This document shows positions 37,995 through 48,646 of a stretch of 64,000 nucleotides of DNA, piece by piece (the first letter of the stretch is position 1; every line of letters starts with the position of its first letter). The stretch covers positions 558,001 through 622,000 of the forward strand of contig NW_026570290.1 of NCBI RefSeq assembly GCF_019649055.1, given 5' to 3'. The stretch comes from Paramacrobiotus metropolitanus (Eukaryota > Tardigrada > Eutardigrada > Parachela > Macrobiotidae). The notes under the pieces were generated by a model that worked only from the letters and a program-made list of their open reading frames with translations, was not told the DNA's origin and did no database searches. The position numbers were made by a program, and so were the translations under genes.

Positions 37995-38630
37995 ATGGAA
38001 AAACTGAGTTTTGATTTTCGATTTAAAACTCCGTGCACCATTTACATTTCCGGGCCAACGATGTCGGGAAAATCGACTTTTACAATGAAACTTTTGCAAA
38101 GTCTTACGGAAAGCTTTAATCCACCACCAGTAAGAATAGTATATGCTTACGGTACGTGGCAAAATGCCTTTCAGGGTTTTGATAAAAATATTGAACTTAT
38201 CCAGGGGCTTAGACCCATCTTAGAAGATGAAAATTTTTTTGACAAAGACGTTCCGAGTCTGCTAGTGTTAGATGATTTAATGGAAGAAATTGCTGGAACA
38301 CCAAAGTGTTCGACGATTTTTACTCGTGACGTTCATCACAAAAATTTTTCTGTAATTTTCATTTCTCAAAACTTATACAAACAAGGAAGGAGCATGCGTG
38401 ACATTGCTTTGAATTCTCAGTACTTGGTGATTTTTAAATCAGTTCGCGATGTTCAGCAAGTTAAAACACTTGCACGTCAGTTAGGTATGCCACATATGCT
38501 GGAGGCCTACCGAAAGGCTATAAAGGAACCTTTTGGATATTTACTGATAAATCTTAGACCCGAAACTCCAGACGATGTTCGCCTTCAGTCGCACGTGTTT
38601 GAGTATAGACGAATATATGTAGAAAAATGA
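37995..38630 (+). CDS. ATP: FtsK/HerA-type genome-packaging ATPase
   Basis: 211-aa A32-like ATPase that pumps DNA into capsids in Polintons and related viruses. Walker A is GPTMSGKST at residues 20-28, Walker B is LLVLDDLMEE near residue 95, and the polar FISQNLY sensor motif follows. The start is the ATG at 37995, which follows AGGAGAAATTTAAA; an upstream in-frame extension has no ATG. The stop TGA overlaps the next gene's ATGA at 38627. Intact, and one of the best-preserved genes of the element. Confidence 0.92.
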   Translation: MEKLSFDFRFKTPCTIYISGPTMSGKSTFTMKLLQSLTESFNPPPVRIVYAYGTWQNAFQGFDKNIELIQGLRPILEDENFFDKDVPSLLVLDDLMEEIAGTPKCSTIFTRDVHHKNFSVIFISQNLYKQGRSMRDIALNSQYLVIFKSVRDVQQVKTLARQLGMPHMLEAYRKAIKEPFGYLLINLRPETPDDVRLQSHVFEYRRIYVEK

Positions 38631-38948
38631 AAACCAGAAGAAATTTTTCGACTTATTGAAGCGTTAAAGCTGCTGACACCACGTCAGAGAAGAAGCTTTT
38701 TGCAGCTGGCAACTAAGCAACAAATAAGCGCAATCGAAGAAGCCTGCTTAAATCTAGTTAAGCAACCCACCGGTCTTAGCAAAGTTGATTTAGCTCGGGC
38801 TCGAAAACATTCTTCAACAATTAAGCGTCTAGCTGACCGCAGTATAGACCGATCAAAGAAACGTAAAATATTACAACAAAAAGGTGGATTTCTCAACGTT
38901 TTGCTACCTGTTTTAGGTACTTTAGTTTCCACTTTTCTAGCAAAATGA
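38627..38948 (+). CDS. Small basic Polinton protein with hydrophobic C-terminus
   Basis: Reads from just after the ATPase stop (KPEEIFRLIEALKLLTPRQR and onward) to TGA at 38946, about 105 codons. Basic and helical, ending KILQQKGGFLNVLLPVLGTL, a tail seen in small proteins at this position in other animal Polintons (recognised from memory, function unknown; a core or virion-associated role is guessed). The ATG at 38627 overlaps the ATPase stop but sits one base out of frame, next to an A4 run. An alternative is initiation at an internal codon. Its end overlaps the next gene as ATGA (38945). Confidence 0.65.
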
Positions 38949-40051
38949 AGACGTACGTTTTAGTCCCCGAAACCGAATTTTTAAAACAAAAGCATGCTCG
39001 GGAAGGTGTTCCCGCGCCGACTGCCTGGAAAAAAGCTCAAGAGATTGGTCATGAAATTACACAACAGCTCATGGCCAAGGCCGCTTTTGAGTACCAGCGT
39101 TTAAACAATACGGGTAACGCTCCAGTCGCGGCTCCAATATTGAAAGCAGTGCAAGTTGAACCAACAGTGGTTCCCAACCTATTGCCCACAATGATTGATA
39201 AAAGTGTGCAAGCTCATTCTACGGGTGTTCTTAAAGATCAATATACTCAAGCAGGTCCAAACATAACCCATCAAGCTGTCCAGGCTGTTCCGACATTTCA
39301 TGAACAGGGTAATCAAGCAACAGCTCCACCTTTAGTTGAGTACATCCAGTCGGATCCCGTAGTTAAGGTTGTTGAGGTGCCATCCCAACCAGCTGTACAA
39401 TTTGTACAAGTACCCAGTGAGCCGCAAATACAATTTGTTCCAAGCAAAGCTGTGGTTAAACACGTTTATCGGAAGCCGAAAAAACCACCTTTGGTTAAAA
39501 AAGTCCATGTAAGACGCATTCCAAAATCCGATACCACTTTAAAAGCTGCTATAGAATACGCTCCTACTCCACCTAGTGTTCCGATAGTTGAATTTCCAGT
39601 TGATGGTGTGTTAGAATATCAAATACCTGACAGTGGAGCTGTTCCGGCTTTAGAAAATAACCAGCTAGCTATTGAAGGGTCAAAAGCGGTGGCCTTCAAA
39701 CCAAAAACTGTAAACAAGCTCCGTCGAAAGGAAAAAGATCAGCAACTTGCTATTGAAAGTTCGAAAACCGTGGCAATTAAGACGAAAACGTCCAACAAGC
39801 TCCAAAAAGTCAAACCAAAACCTAAGCAAAGGACAGTAATTGCTACTGGTTCTCACAGGTTAGCAATCGAAGCCAGTGGGAAAGAGCAGACAGCTATTAC
39901 CGATGCAGTGGCGCTAAAAGCTCTAACATATAAACCTGAAAGTTCAAATCAGGCCAAAACCCAATTGAGGAAACGTAATAAAACTTCAGAACCTCCCGCT
40001 AAAAGACACAAGGGGGGTATACAAAGAGGCGGGTGGCTCTCCTACACATGA
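38945..40051 (+). CDS. Lys/Pro/Val-rich Polinton structural or core protein with internal repeats
   Basis: 368 aa, intact. The N-terminus MKTYVLVPETEFLKQK is typical of the protein found just upstream of integrase in animal Polintons. The middle is Val/Pro/Gln-rich (VPSQPAVQFVQVPSEPQIQF). The C-terminal third has two or three repeats built on QLAIExSKxVAxKxKTxNKL, then a very basic end (KRHKGG). High positive charge suggests nucleic-acid binding inside virions, but this is inference. Both ends overlap neighbours in ATGA/ATGATGA arrangement (38945 and 40048-40051). Confidence 0.65.
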   Translation: MKTYVLVPETEFLKQKHAREGVPAPTAWKKAQEIGHEITQQLMAKAAFEYQRLNNTGNAPVAAPILKAVQVEPTVVPNLLPTMIDKSVQAHSTGVLKDQYTQAGPNITHQAVQAVPTFHEQGNQATAPPLVEYIQSDPVVKVVEVPSQPAVQFVQVPSEPQIQFVPSKAVVKHVYRKPKKPPLVKKVHVRRIPKSDTTLKAAIEYAPTPPSVPIVEFPVDGVLEYQIPDSGAVPALENNQLAIEGSKAVAFKPKTVNKLRRKEKDQQLAIESSKTVAIKTKTSNKLQKVKPKPKQRTVIATGSHRLAIEASGKEQTAITDAVALKALTYKPESSNQAKTQLRKRNKTSEPPAKRHKGGIQRGGWLSYT

Positions 40052-41117
40052 TGAAGCCCACTTTAGATGATTTGTATTTGAATCCTGCTTCTCAAGGCAG
40101 TTTAGGTGGTATAGACCGCTTGTACAAAGAAGCTAGAAAACATGGATATACACGAAAGCAAGTTAAAGCTTACTTAGAAACCAAAGATGCATATACACAA
40201 CACAAACCCTTTCGCTCTAAGTTTAAGCGTCGAAAGATTATTTCTGTTAATGTGGGCGACCAACATCAAATTGATCTTGTGGACTTTCAGAAATTTGCAA
40301 GTTATAACGATGGCTTTAAGTATATTCTTATGTGCATCGACTGCTTTTCTCGTTATGCATGGGCTGAGCCGGTTAAATCAAAACGACCAGCTGATATTCG
40401 CGAAGCGCTTTTAAAAATATACAAGAGTGATTATCCTCCATTACGTGTTCAAAGCGATAATGGTAAGGAATTTGTTAGTAAAGACATGCGTAAGTTTTTT
40501 GAAGAGTGTAACGTTACATTTTTACAACGAAAAACGATGACGTAAAATGTGCGATGGTTGAACGTCTAAATCGCACAATCGAAGAGCGGTTATATGTGTT
40601 CATGACCGAAAACAACACGTATCGGTTCATAGATGTCCTTCCTAAGATTTTATCCGCTTACAACTCTACTAAACACTCTGCTACAGGTATAGCCCCTAAA
40701 GATGTAGGGCCTGAGGAAGCTGAGCAAATTCTCCAGAAGATGATTGATCAACAGAAAGATAGGAAAAATTCAAAACCAACATTTGCTGTTGGCGATCATG
40801 TACGGTTGGCAAAAAAGAAACAGACTTTTGAGAAAGGGTACGAGACTCGTTTCACAGAAGAAATCTTTAAAATAACTCACACTACACGGAGTGGAAGCCA
40901 TTACCTTTACACTGTCTAAGATTTAGCTGGCGAGCCCGTGGATGGTAAGTTTTATCCGGAAGAGTTATCTAAAGTCACAATGGAAGAAAAGCCCTATCAT
41001 AGGATCTCCAGGATATTAAGGGAAAGGAAACATAAAGGAAAAGTACAATACTTAGTACGTTGGTATGGATACGGTCCTGCTTATGACTCTTGGGAAAACA
41101 AAGAAGATTTGAAATGA
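40048..41117 (+). pseudogene. INT: Retroviral-type integrase with C-terminal chromodomain, one frameshift and one in-frame stop
   Basis: Inserts element DNA into the chromosome. Starts at the double ATG 40048/40051. The catalytic core has QIDLVDF (first Asp) and VQSDNGKEF (second Asp) in the first frame up to 40545. Then MVERLNRTIEERL (Glu) follows in the second frame. The frame changes by one base in an A5 run at about 40531-40536. The second frame meets TAA at 40917. Beyond it the same frame stays open, giving a YPEEL segment and a chromodomain (YLVRWYGYGPAYDSWENKED) to TGA at 41115. The DDE triad and the chromodomain, which reads histone marks, are as in other Polinton integrases. As sequenced it is not functional. 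Confidence 0.88.
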
Positions 41118-41547
41118 GTTTTTACATGAAATCGCCGTCTTCGGCGTCAGAGGGGTTATACTCTGAAAACTGCCCTGGTAAATTTACAACGCTGCTCGCC
41201 AGACCTATAGATTTAGACGGTGCATGGGAAGTAGGTCTTTCGGAAATTATTCTACCGCCTATGCGGATAAAGTTTAATACCGGATTATCCATTGCTGTAT
41301 GGCGTGACGGTATGCCGTCTAGAATTCATAGATTCGTCGATCTACATGCTTTTGAGGATGAAAATCATTTAATTCGTACGGTTAACAAACTGTTCAGGGA
41401 AAACGTAGATGATAGGGACTCGAAAACCTTCGGCCAGATAATAGTAAGTGGTCAAGCAGCTCAGTTAAACATCACACCAGGCTTCGCTTTAACTTTTACC
41501 GGCTCCGAATACGCGCGCGCACTAGGTATACTACACCAGTACACATA

Positions 41548-41827
41548 TGGTAGGATTTCCAGAGACCTTGTTATTTTTAGCACATTATTACTATGTTATC
41601 GCATGTACGTATACGGCACAGCCGGTACTCGTATACTTTGATGTTTTACACGGCGCAGCCGGCACTTATTTAAGCTCGGCACAGCCGGCAAAAGAACCAG
41701 TCGGCGTAGTCGCGTAGTCGGCGACATTTCCAATAAATACATTCCAGTATCTTATACTGATTGTTGTTCCGCCGTACTCATAATGTTAGATTAGTATAGA
41801 TTCTTATTAAGCCGCACGGGACTTAAT
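41548..41827 (+). repeat. 5' LTR
   Basis: 280-bp direct repeat, starting TGGTAGGATTTCCAGAGACC. It follows the first ACATA target copy. Confidence 0.9.
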
Positions 41828-43730
41828 AAGTGGTGCCGAAACCGTCTGATCGGTTGTGGCGGAGTGCACGCTGCTGCAGCCGATCTGCGGAATCTCCATA
41901 TTCCGTGTTGTTTTGCATCTGCAGAATGCGATACACTAAATACATATTAAAAAGTGTTACGTACGTTATATTTTATGCTCCTTCATGTTTGTGTTTTGTT
42001 TCCGGATGCCGGATACTGAAAAGGTTTGAAAAAAAATTTTCTTTCACTGCAGTTATTGGTTACTTATATTTCTTAGACAGCTATAATAACTTTGCTTGAC
42101 TGTGAAATTTCCGTAATAATTAATCAAAGCGCGCATAATTAATTACATTTACTGAATAGTTGAGTATGTGCTAGTTGTTACTCTGTTTTTCCATGGAAAA
42201 TAATATACAAAAAAGTGATCGATCCATGATAATTTGTAACAACTGCGAGTATATGGTTTGTTTAAACCAGTTTTATTTTTGAACTTACGGCCGATAATTT
42301 CTTCTCATGAATTTTGTTTCAATAGGAATTTTGATTTTGCTTGGAAGAAAAGCAATATTAGACGTCTTGAGAACTTTCTGTACGCTTTCGAGGAAATGTT
42401 CTTCAAAACCTTAGCCCTTTGGGATATTCTGACGAACTTTCTGTACGCTTTCGAGGAAAGGTTCTTTGAAATTTTCTGTACGCTTTTCGATGAGAATTTC
42501 TCTATGATTAAAAACGTTGTTTTGAAGTATAAATTGGTTGAATTTATGCTGAAACAAGTTGATTAAAATATGACTGCGGTAAAAGCGAACTTAACTTTGC
42601 TGCTAAAAAAATGACCGGTAAAATTTATTTTGAATTCTATCTAGCAAGCTGAGTTCTGCTGAAAATTTATGTAAAAGGTCATCAAAGATAGTTAATTATT
42701 GAAATTTCTCAAGGTCAGTTTCTTGGTGCTTCTTGCCAGAATTAGTCTGCATTAGGAACTGCGATATTTTTGGTTGGTGACTAACCGAATGAATTCAGGG
42801 TCGAACTGGCAATGTATGACGTAAAAGCCCGATTTAGATCGGCCACTTTTCCTTTTAAGGTAATGTAAAGAATAACTGAAGCAGACAGAAAACGGCGAAT
42901 AACTGAAGCAGACAGAAAGGGCTGCGCTAGACGGAAAAGGGCGTAGGCTTTTAGTTTGTCTGGCACATATATAGCTTGCAGATAGCACCAATTTTCGAAA
43001 CAGTTTACTTCATTACAGACATTTTGTTCAGCAGTCATAACTTCTCAGAACTTTTGGTTGCTTGTTTAATCCTTAGGCATACTGTGTACCTGTTCGGTTC
43101 TTTAAAGGTCGTGGGTGAGTGAGTCAATACAAGGTGGTGTGACTTTGCATTGCTTACTTCAGTAAAGCTGTTTGACCTTTTGTCTTGCAAGTCCATTTTA
43201 TTTGGACAACTTTTAATTCAAAGTTAGCCGACATATCTATTGTTCTTTATATAATACATTTACTCGCATATTTTTAAAATTATGCATAGGTATTGTTATG
43301 CATAGATGGTAGAACATATTTGTATGGTGTACTTTTGTCTACCATTTGCGCATAATTATTAATAGGTACCTCATACTAGCAAACAATGCAGTTATATTTT
43401 ATTGCCTTAGGTACACTTTACCAAGTACGCTTGAATACAATTGTCCTATATACACTTTATTATTGCTTAAGTGCACTACTCGTATTTTTTTTGAAAACTT
43501 TATGTTTTCAGGTCATTTTATTTTATTTGTCGAACATTTATGTAGATATTCTTTACCCAGTGGTAAGGAAAGTGTTCACCCAAAGGTAAACAGGTAGCTT
43601 AGTTGATAGGTACAAGTGCGACTTGTGTTTATTAATTAAGTAAAGTTAGTAATCTATATTGTGTTCGAATATTATATTTGTGTTTTCAGATAACCGAATT
43701 ATATCATTTACTAGTGACTTTAAAAAAAAA

Positions 43731-44543
43731 ATGGGGACAGCAGGTGTAGCTGTTATTAAAGCTTCTATTTTTGATGATGTTGAGGCGTTGACTGTATTAG
43801 ACACCGGTTCAAGTTTAACATTTATGAATTTGGAAACTTATCAACAGTTCCATAATCTCCCACCATTTAATCAAGCAGAACGAACATCAATACGAACTGC
43901 GTCAGGAAATAGAATTTTTACGCTTGGTACATTATATGTAGAAGTGAAAGCGTTCGGCAGTACCCGAAATTTGAAATGTCATATTCTACGACGTATTCCT
44001 AAAAATTACGATATCATGCTTGGTTGGCCAGACTTTAGAGCTTTTATGGAACCGTTATGCAAGACCGAGCCTGTTTTGAAAAATTTTCTCGAAAACAATT
44101 TCAAAAATATTGATCCTGATCCCGTAGTAATTAGCGATATCGAAGAATGCATGTTCAGCATGGAGTACGATGCTGACGATGATATAGGTTATTTGGCAGA
44201 TAAAATGGCAAACAAACTACATAACGCTATCAATCGTGCTTTTAATATGGGATACAATGTTGGTTATGATGACGGATATAATAGTGCATGCTCAGACCAT
44301 AATATAAACCTCTTTGATTGCGGCAATTGCGGAAATTGTCCAAATTGCTGTGAGCCTGAAGTATGCAATGATTGTGGATATGAAGAATGTTGCTGTGATG
44401 GTAATAATGATGAAAACGATAAAGAAGAAGGTTGTGGGTACTGCAATGGCAATGGTTGTGATTACTGTGATCAAAACCAGTGTAACTACATGAATGATGA
44501 TAATAACAGCAACAGTGATACTGATTACAGTGAGAATGATTAG
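43731..44543 (+). CDS. Retropepsin-like aspartic protease with acidic Cys-rich tail
   Basis: 270 aa from the ATG at 43731 (the upstream in-frame part lacks a good start; an acceptor-like TTTTCAG precedes it at 43689). The catalytic motif VLDTGSS is near residue 23, and YDIMLGWPDF near residue 90 supplies the second conserved element of a one-lobed retroviral-type protease. The tail beyond residue 180 is Asn/Asp/Cys-rich (CGNCGNCPNCC, CGYEECCCDG, CGYCNGNGCDYC), ending acidic. Such Cys clusters could bind metal. It is the only intact gene of the LTR element. Function outside polyprotein processing is unknown. Confidence 0.75.
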   Translation: MGTAGVAVIKASIFDDVEALTVLDTGSSLTFMNLETYQQFHNLPPFNQAERTSIRTASGNRIFTLGTLYVEVKAFGSTRNLKCHILRRIPKNYDIMLGWPDFRAFMEPLCKTEPVLKNFLENNFKNIDPDPVVISDIEECMFSMEYDADDDIGYLADKMANKLHNAINRAFNMGYNVGYDDGYNSACSDHNINLFDCGNCGNCPNCCEPEVCNDCGYEECCCDGNNDENDKEEGCGYCNGNGCDYCDQNQCNYMNDDNNSNSDTDYSEND

Positions 44544-45576
44544 TGTGGGTTATCCACAAAGAATCAGTAATGGGTTTAATTCTTTAACAAAATTTCTATT
44601 TTACTAATATGTGGCGCACTGCGGCTAAAATATGCGGCTAACTTGAACTCACTTTAAAAAAAAAACAAGAAATATTGGTTATTTATTATTGCTAATTTTA
44701 TTACTCATTTAATGCGCCTAAAAAAATATTAAAAAAAAGACCGCATCCGAAAAGTCACTCAAAAGACCGCTGCAGATGTCTAATCTCACTAATACCCGCT
44801 GCAAAAATATGTGCCATGGCAATGTGACTCAGTGAGTATATTTTTGGCTTACGCTTTATCTTTGTTATTATCGTTATTTATTCTGATTTTATTTTCAAAA
44901 GATAATACGGCACGAAGTTAAAGTCGCTTCGCTAAAACCGAATAAAAAAATTCTTGATGTGCCTATAGAAGCGCTTACCGCTTAATAATTTAGTTGTTCA
45001 TTAAAAATAAAATAGTAAAAAGAATTTATGAAATTTTATCCGATGCCGATGACAGAACGGATTGGATTGGCAATGAACTGGCTTGCTCAATCCGCTACTT
45101 CTAATTTTGAAACACGCACCAACAAGTGTACTGCAATGGATACGGACGTTCAACTTGGACACTTTTAAAGCATTGGAGACTTGGATAATTATTGGAAGAT
45201 CATGGAACGCATTCGTTTACTCATCTGTCTACTCTATCATGTTAGAAAATTCTCATATTAACTCGTTGCATCTTATAGCACCTATAGTGTCTTGTCGTTC
45301 AAAACTCCTCTTTAAAAAAAAATTATTATTTGAAATGATGTTTTTGTTATTTTAACAATTTTCTCACCCATTTTACACTCAATTTTTTTCGCTGCTGATA
45401 GACGGCATGATACTTGTTGAGAAGCTGCAAAGCGAGATATTTTCAGCTAATTTTAAGTCCTGTCTTAACGCATGTCTGATGTATCGTTTCTTGACTGCGA
45501 CGGCTTTTTCAAGTTCATTTCCTTTCTCATTTTTTTCGATGCCAAGAGACGGCATCATCTTAGTTGGGAAGCACTC

Positions 45577-45856
45577 TGGTAGGATTTCCAGAGACCTTGT
45601 TATTTTTAGCACATTATTACTATGTTATCGCATGTACGTATACGGCACAGCCGGTACTCGTATACTTTGATGTTTTACACGGCGCAGCCGGCACTTATTT
45701 AAGCTCGGCACAGCCGGCAAAAGAACCAGTCGGCGTAGTCGCGTAGTCGGCGACATTTCCAATAAATACATTCCAGTATCTTATACTGATTGTTGTTCCG
45801 CCGTACTCATAATGTTAGATTAGTATAGATTCTTATTAAGCCGCACGGGACTAAAT
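45577..45856 (+). repeat. 3' LTR
   Basis: 280-bp copy of the 5' LTR with one substitution. Followed by the second ACATA and the remainder of the minor capsid frame. Confidence 0.9.
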
Positions 45857-46172
45857 ACATATAACAGCAGAGATGCTCTGTCTCATATGTTATATCCGGG
45901 ACAGCATAATCGTCTCGTCCATGTGTATTGTGACGTGATTACACATGGGCTGGTAGGTGACTCAATGGTGCCTTTACTACGCACCTTATCGACTCAAGCG
46001 AATTCATTTCGAGAGACAGTAATTCGTTTTGAAAATCCGCATTATATGCCGTTAGCCTACCATACGTTTCAAACTATAGAAATAGCGATGCGCGATGATT
46101 TAGGGAAGGAAGTACTCTTTCATCCAGGTACATCAGTAATTAAATTACACTTTCGACCAAAGAAGCATTTAA

Positions 46173-46556
46173 ATGGTTCTACAGGAGTTAAAATTTGACG
46201 AGCACCGCTACACCCAGATCTTTACCAAACAGCATGGGTACGGTATGCCATATTATCGTGGCGCACCCATGAAAGGTGGTAGTTTCTGGGGACGTGTGAT
46301 TGGATTTGCAAAGGGTTTGTTCAGCAAAGCTGCGCCGCATATAAACAATTTAATTGCGACGGCCCAACCTCACATGAAAACAATGGCCAGCAAAGCTGTG
46401 GAATCCGTAATCGATAAAGCTGTTGAGCGTGTTAGCAAGAAATTACGCAACACGGCTCAACAACAGGGGTCGGGTATTAAGGGTCGTCGTCGAAAGAGAA
46501 TGATCAAAACCACGAAACGTCAACGCGCAATAGACGCTATAAAAGACAAACTGTAA
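46173..46556 (+). CDS. pVI/pX-like small basic virion protein
   Basis: 127 aa, intact. It has HGYGMPYYRGAPMKGGSFWG, then an amphipathic helix (FAKGLFSKAAPHINNLIATA) and a basic tail (KGRRRKRMIKTTKRQRAID). Polintons and adenoviruses place a small protein with Gly-rich RGxGxG and amphipathic segments near the capsid genes; in adenovirus such proteins bind DNA or disrupt membranes. The role here is inferred. It overlaps the end of the minor capsid gene by 26 bases, and MCP starts two bases after its TAA. Confidence 0.7.
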   Translation: MVLQELKFDEHRYTQIFTKQHGYGMPYYRGAPMKGGSFWGRVIGFAKGLFSKAAPHINNLIATAQPHMKTMASKAVESVIDKAVERVSKKLRNTAQQQGSGIKGRRRKRMIKTTKRQRAIDAIKDKL

Positions 46557-46558
46557 CG

Positions 46559-47904
46559 ATGGCTCTTATTGAAGCTGGCTCAGAACCCTCCATGCTGTTG
46601 GAAAGTCACTTGTTTTATCTTCCAGCTACGCTAACGGAAAGGTGGAATACACATGACTATGACTTGGGGCCGTCTCAAGCCGTAACCGACGATTCAAATG
46701 ATATTGTATTTACAATTTCACCGTGTCAAACCGAGCTGATCAGCTTAGCTGACATTAGATTTTCATGTGATTTACACGTTACTAATTCTGCTGGTACTGT
46801 TCCAACAGAAAAGACTGTCTTGCACCAATTAACAATATTTTGCTTAGTTTATTTCAATCAGTTACGGTTTCATTGGGAGGTCGCAACATAACCGATAACA
46901 GTCCTTTGTATCACATTCGAGCGTACATTGAATCCCTTCTGGGTTTCACTGTTCAGGCTCAGAACAGTCAGTTGAGCCTGTGTGGATTTGCGTTGGACAC
47001 TGACCTTGACAAAGACCCGTTATACATGAATGAGATAAATGGGGCAACAACATTTCATAGTAAGGGTGCCGAAACGCGAAGAACATGGTTGCAGACTTTC
47101 CGTCCGTTGCAGTTGTCTGGTAAACTACACTGCGATTTGTTCCAGCAAGACCGTCCACTAATTCCTGGTGTCGAGTTGAGCATTAAACTAATACGAAACA
47201 GGGCTAACCTTTGTTTTCTTACTGATAATGATCTAGCGGCTCCAAAGGCTTTTGCTATTCGAAACCCCAAGTTAAAAGTTCGAAAGTATGAACCATCTCC
47301 AGACTTTTTAGCAGCCATGACAAAGCAACTACTCACAACTAATGCAAAATATCACATCGAACGGGTTGCTTTAAGACAAACCACAATGCAATCAGGTCAG
47401 CAGCAACTATCCTGGGCGAATATTGTTATTGGACAGTTACCCAAGGTAATGTTCTTTGCAATGTCACCCAATCGCTCGTTCGTTGGCGATTTTAAGTCAA
47501 CTCCGTTCAATTTTCATCATTTCAACGTATCTAACTTAAGTGCTGAAATTGATGGACAGCTTTTTCCTACGCGGGGGTACAACTTAGATTTCCAGAACGG
47601 TGCGTCAATTGAGGGTTATGAAGGGTTGTTAGATACTCTAGAGCGGCTGCATGAAGGTCATGGTGAACTACCGTTTGACAGGTCCGTATTTAACAAGGGT
47701 GGTTTCAATATTTTTGGGTTTGACTTCACTCGCGGCCACACGGGCAGAGGAGCCTTGTCGCTGATAAGGCAAGGTAATTTAAACATCAATGTTAAATTTG
47801 CAAAACCGCTACCTGAAGGTATAGTTTGCCTAGCTATGATGGTCTTCGATAACATTATCGAAATTAACAACAATCGCCAAGTACTTTTCGACTTTGCACC
47901 ATGA
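46559..47904 (+). pseudogene. MCP: Major capsid protein (double jelly-roll), one frameshift
   Basis: Forms the icosahedral shell. Frame 1 runs from 46559 (MALIEAGSEPSMLLESHLFY, ESxLxxF start typical of Polinton MCP) to about 46828. The remainder reads in another frame from about 46832 to TGA at 47902: SLFQSVTVSLGGRNITDN, then YIESLLGF and an AFKGG-like FDFTRGHTGRGALSL near the C-terminus. The two frames add to about 448 codons, the usual size. The frame changes by one base near 46825-46832, next to CCAATT. The stop overlaps the protease start as ATGA (47901). Confidence 0.88.
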
Positions 47905-48401
47905 ACAGCCTACAAATAGAAACAGCGCTAAAGCAAGATCCCAACGTTCGCGATATTTTTGTTGGGGTATTCGCCAGCGATACATTACCAGTAAAAGAAT
48001 TTCCAGGTGCATATATATCAAATACTCAACCGTCAGGCGCGGCGGGTGAACACTGGGTAGCATTTTATTGTACAAAACCCGGTACGATAGAAGTTTTTGA
48101 TTCATACGGGAAAAATCCCGGAGACTATTCAGATGACATTAAAAAATGGATAAATGATGACTTTGTCATAATGTTAAACACTGAACGCCAAAACACTGAC
48201 AGTACTGTATGCGGTCAATATTGCATGTTTTTTGTTTTATTACGTTGCTACGGGTTTTCATATAAAGATGTCATGTCATCTCTCACTAAGCATAAAGGGG
48301 TGAACGATAAATTTGTATGCAAATTCATCAACAAGTTCTTCCGACTAAGGACAGTAGTCCGTGACGCAACATTTATACGCGACCTTATAAGAAATGGTTA
48401 A
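47901..48401 (+). CDS. PRO: Adenain-like cysteine protease
   Basis: 166 aa, intact. Processes virion proteins during maturation. The catalytic triad is visible as His51 (GEHWVAFY), Asp67 (VFDSYG) and Cys108 (CGQYCMFF), with Gln97 as the likely oxyanion residue. This is the order and spacing of adenovirus protease (C5 family). ATG at 47901 overlaps the MCP stop, and its own stop overlaps the next ATG at 48394. Confidence 0.93.
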   Translation: MNSLQIETALKQDPNVRDIFVGVFASDTLPVKEFPGAYISNTQPSGAAGEHWVAFYCTKPGTIEVFDSYGKNPGDYSDDIKKWINDDFVIMLNTERQNTDSTVCGQYCMFFVLLRCYGFSYKDVMSSLTKHKGVNDKFVCKFINKFFRLRTVVRDATFIRDLIRNG

Positions 48402-48594
48402 GCCGATAGCTAAAAAAGCAGCATCAGTATTCTTTGCAGTACTGGTGACCATGCTACTGTTAGTTTTCAATACTTTAGAAATTGTTTCCTATTTTGTAAA
48501 GTCCTCCAACCGTACACAGTTGGAGGAATCTAAAAAAATTACGAAAGAAGTGTTGGATGTGATGGTGAGTGACGAAGCGACACAAACCGAGTGA
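48394..48594 (+). CDS. Small single-pass membrane protein
   Basis: 66 aa. One hydrophobic segment at about residues 9-32 (AASVFFAVLVTMLLLVFNTL), then a hydrophilic Glu/Lys-rich tail ending ATQTE. Overlaps the protease end by 8 bases and ends the rightward cluster, facing the polymerase gene 52 bp away. Function unknown; similar small membrane proteins occur in adintovirus-like elements, which I cannot match in detail. Confidence 0.6.
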   Translation: MVKPIAKKAASVFFAVLVTMLLLVFNTLEIVSYFVKSSNRTQLEESKKITKEVLDVMVSDEATQTE

Positions 48595-48646
48595 TTTCCC
48601 CTTTTCCCCCTTTCTTTTATTCATTTTTCCCCACCACCTCTTTTTT

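Larger units (their letters stand above)
41548..45856 (+). mobile_element. LTR retrotransposon with protease only, inserted in the minor capsid gene
   Basis: Two 280-bp LTRs (41548-41827 and 45577-45856) differ at a single base noticed (41824/45853), so the insertion is recent. The target duplication is ACATA (41543-41547 and 45857-45861). A primer-binding-site-like TGGTGCCGAAACC lies at 41831, three bases after the left LTR. Each LTR has iterated CGGC(A/G)CAGCCGG motifs and an AATAAA. The interior has one clear gene, an aspartic protease (43731-44543). No reverse transcriptase, RNase H or integrase motif was found, so it depends on a helper. LTRs begin TG but do not end CA. Short repeats lie at 42370-42490 and 42870-42920. 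Confidence 0.88.
41114..46198 (+). pseudogene. mCP: Minor capsid (penton-like) protein gene interrupted by an LTR element
   Basis: Codes from ATG 41114 (overlapping the integrase TGA) to 41547 and resumes at 45862, ending at TGA 46196. The two parts add to 771 bases, a whole number of codons (256 aa), so the LTR insertion alone breaks it. The N-terminus MSFYMKSPSSAS, followed by FTTLLARPIDLDGAWEVGLS, is the conserved start of the Polinton protein proposed to form capsid vertices. The C-terminal part has FRETVIRFENPHYMPLAYHT and a KLHFRP end. Position between integrase and pVI-like gene is standard. Assignment as minor capsid follows published Polinton capsid work as I recall it. Confidence 0.82.

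Noticed and set aside
44242-44559. His/Tyr/Ser-rich minus-strand frame
   Set aside because: Antisense of the Asn/Asp/Cys-rich protease tail; a composition artefact.
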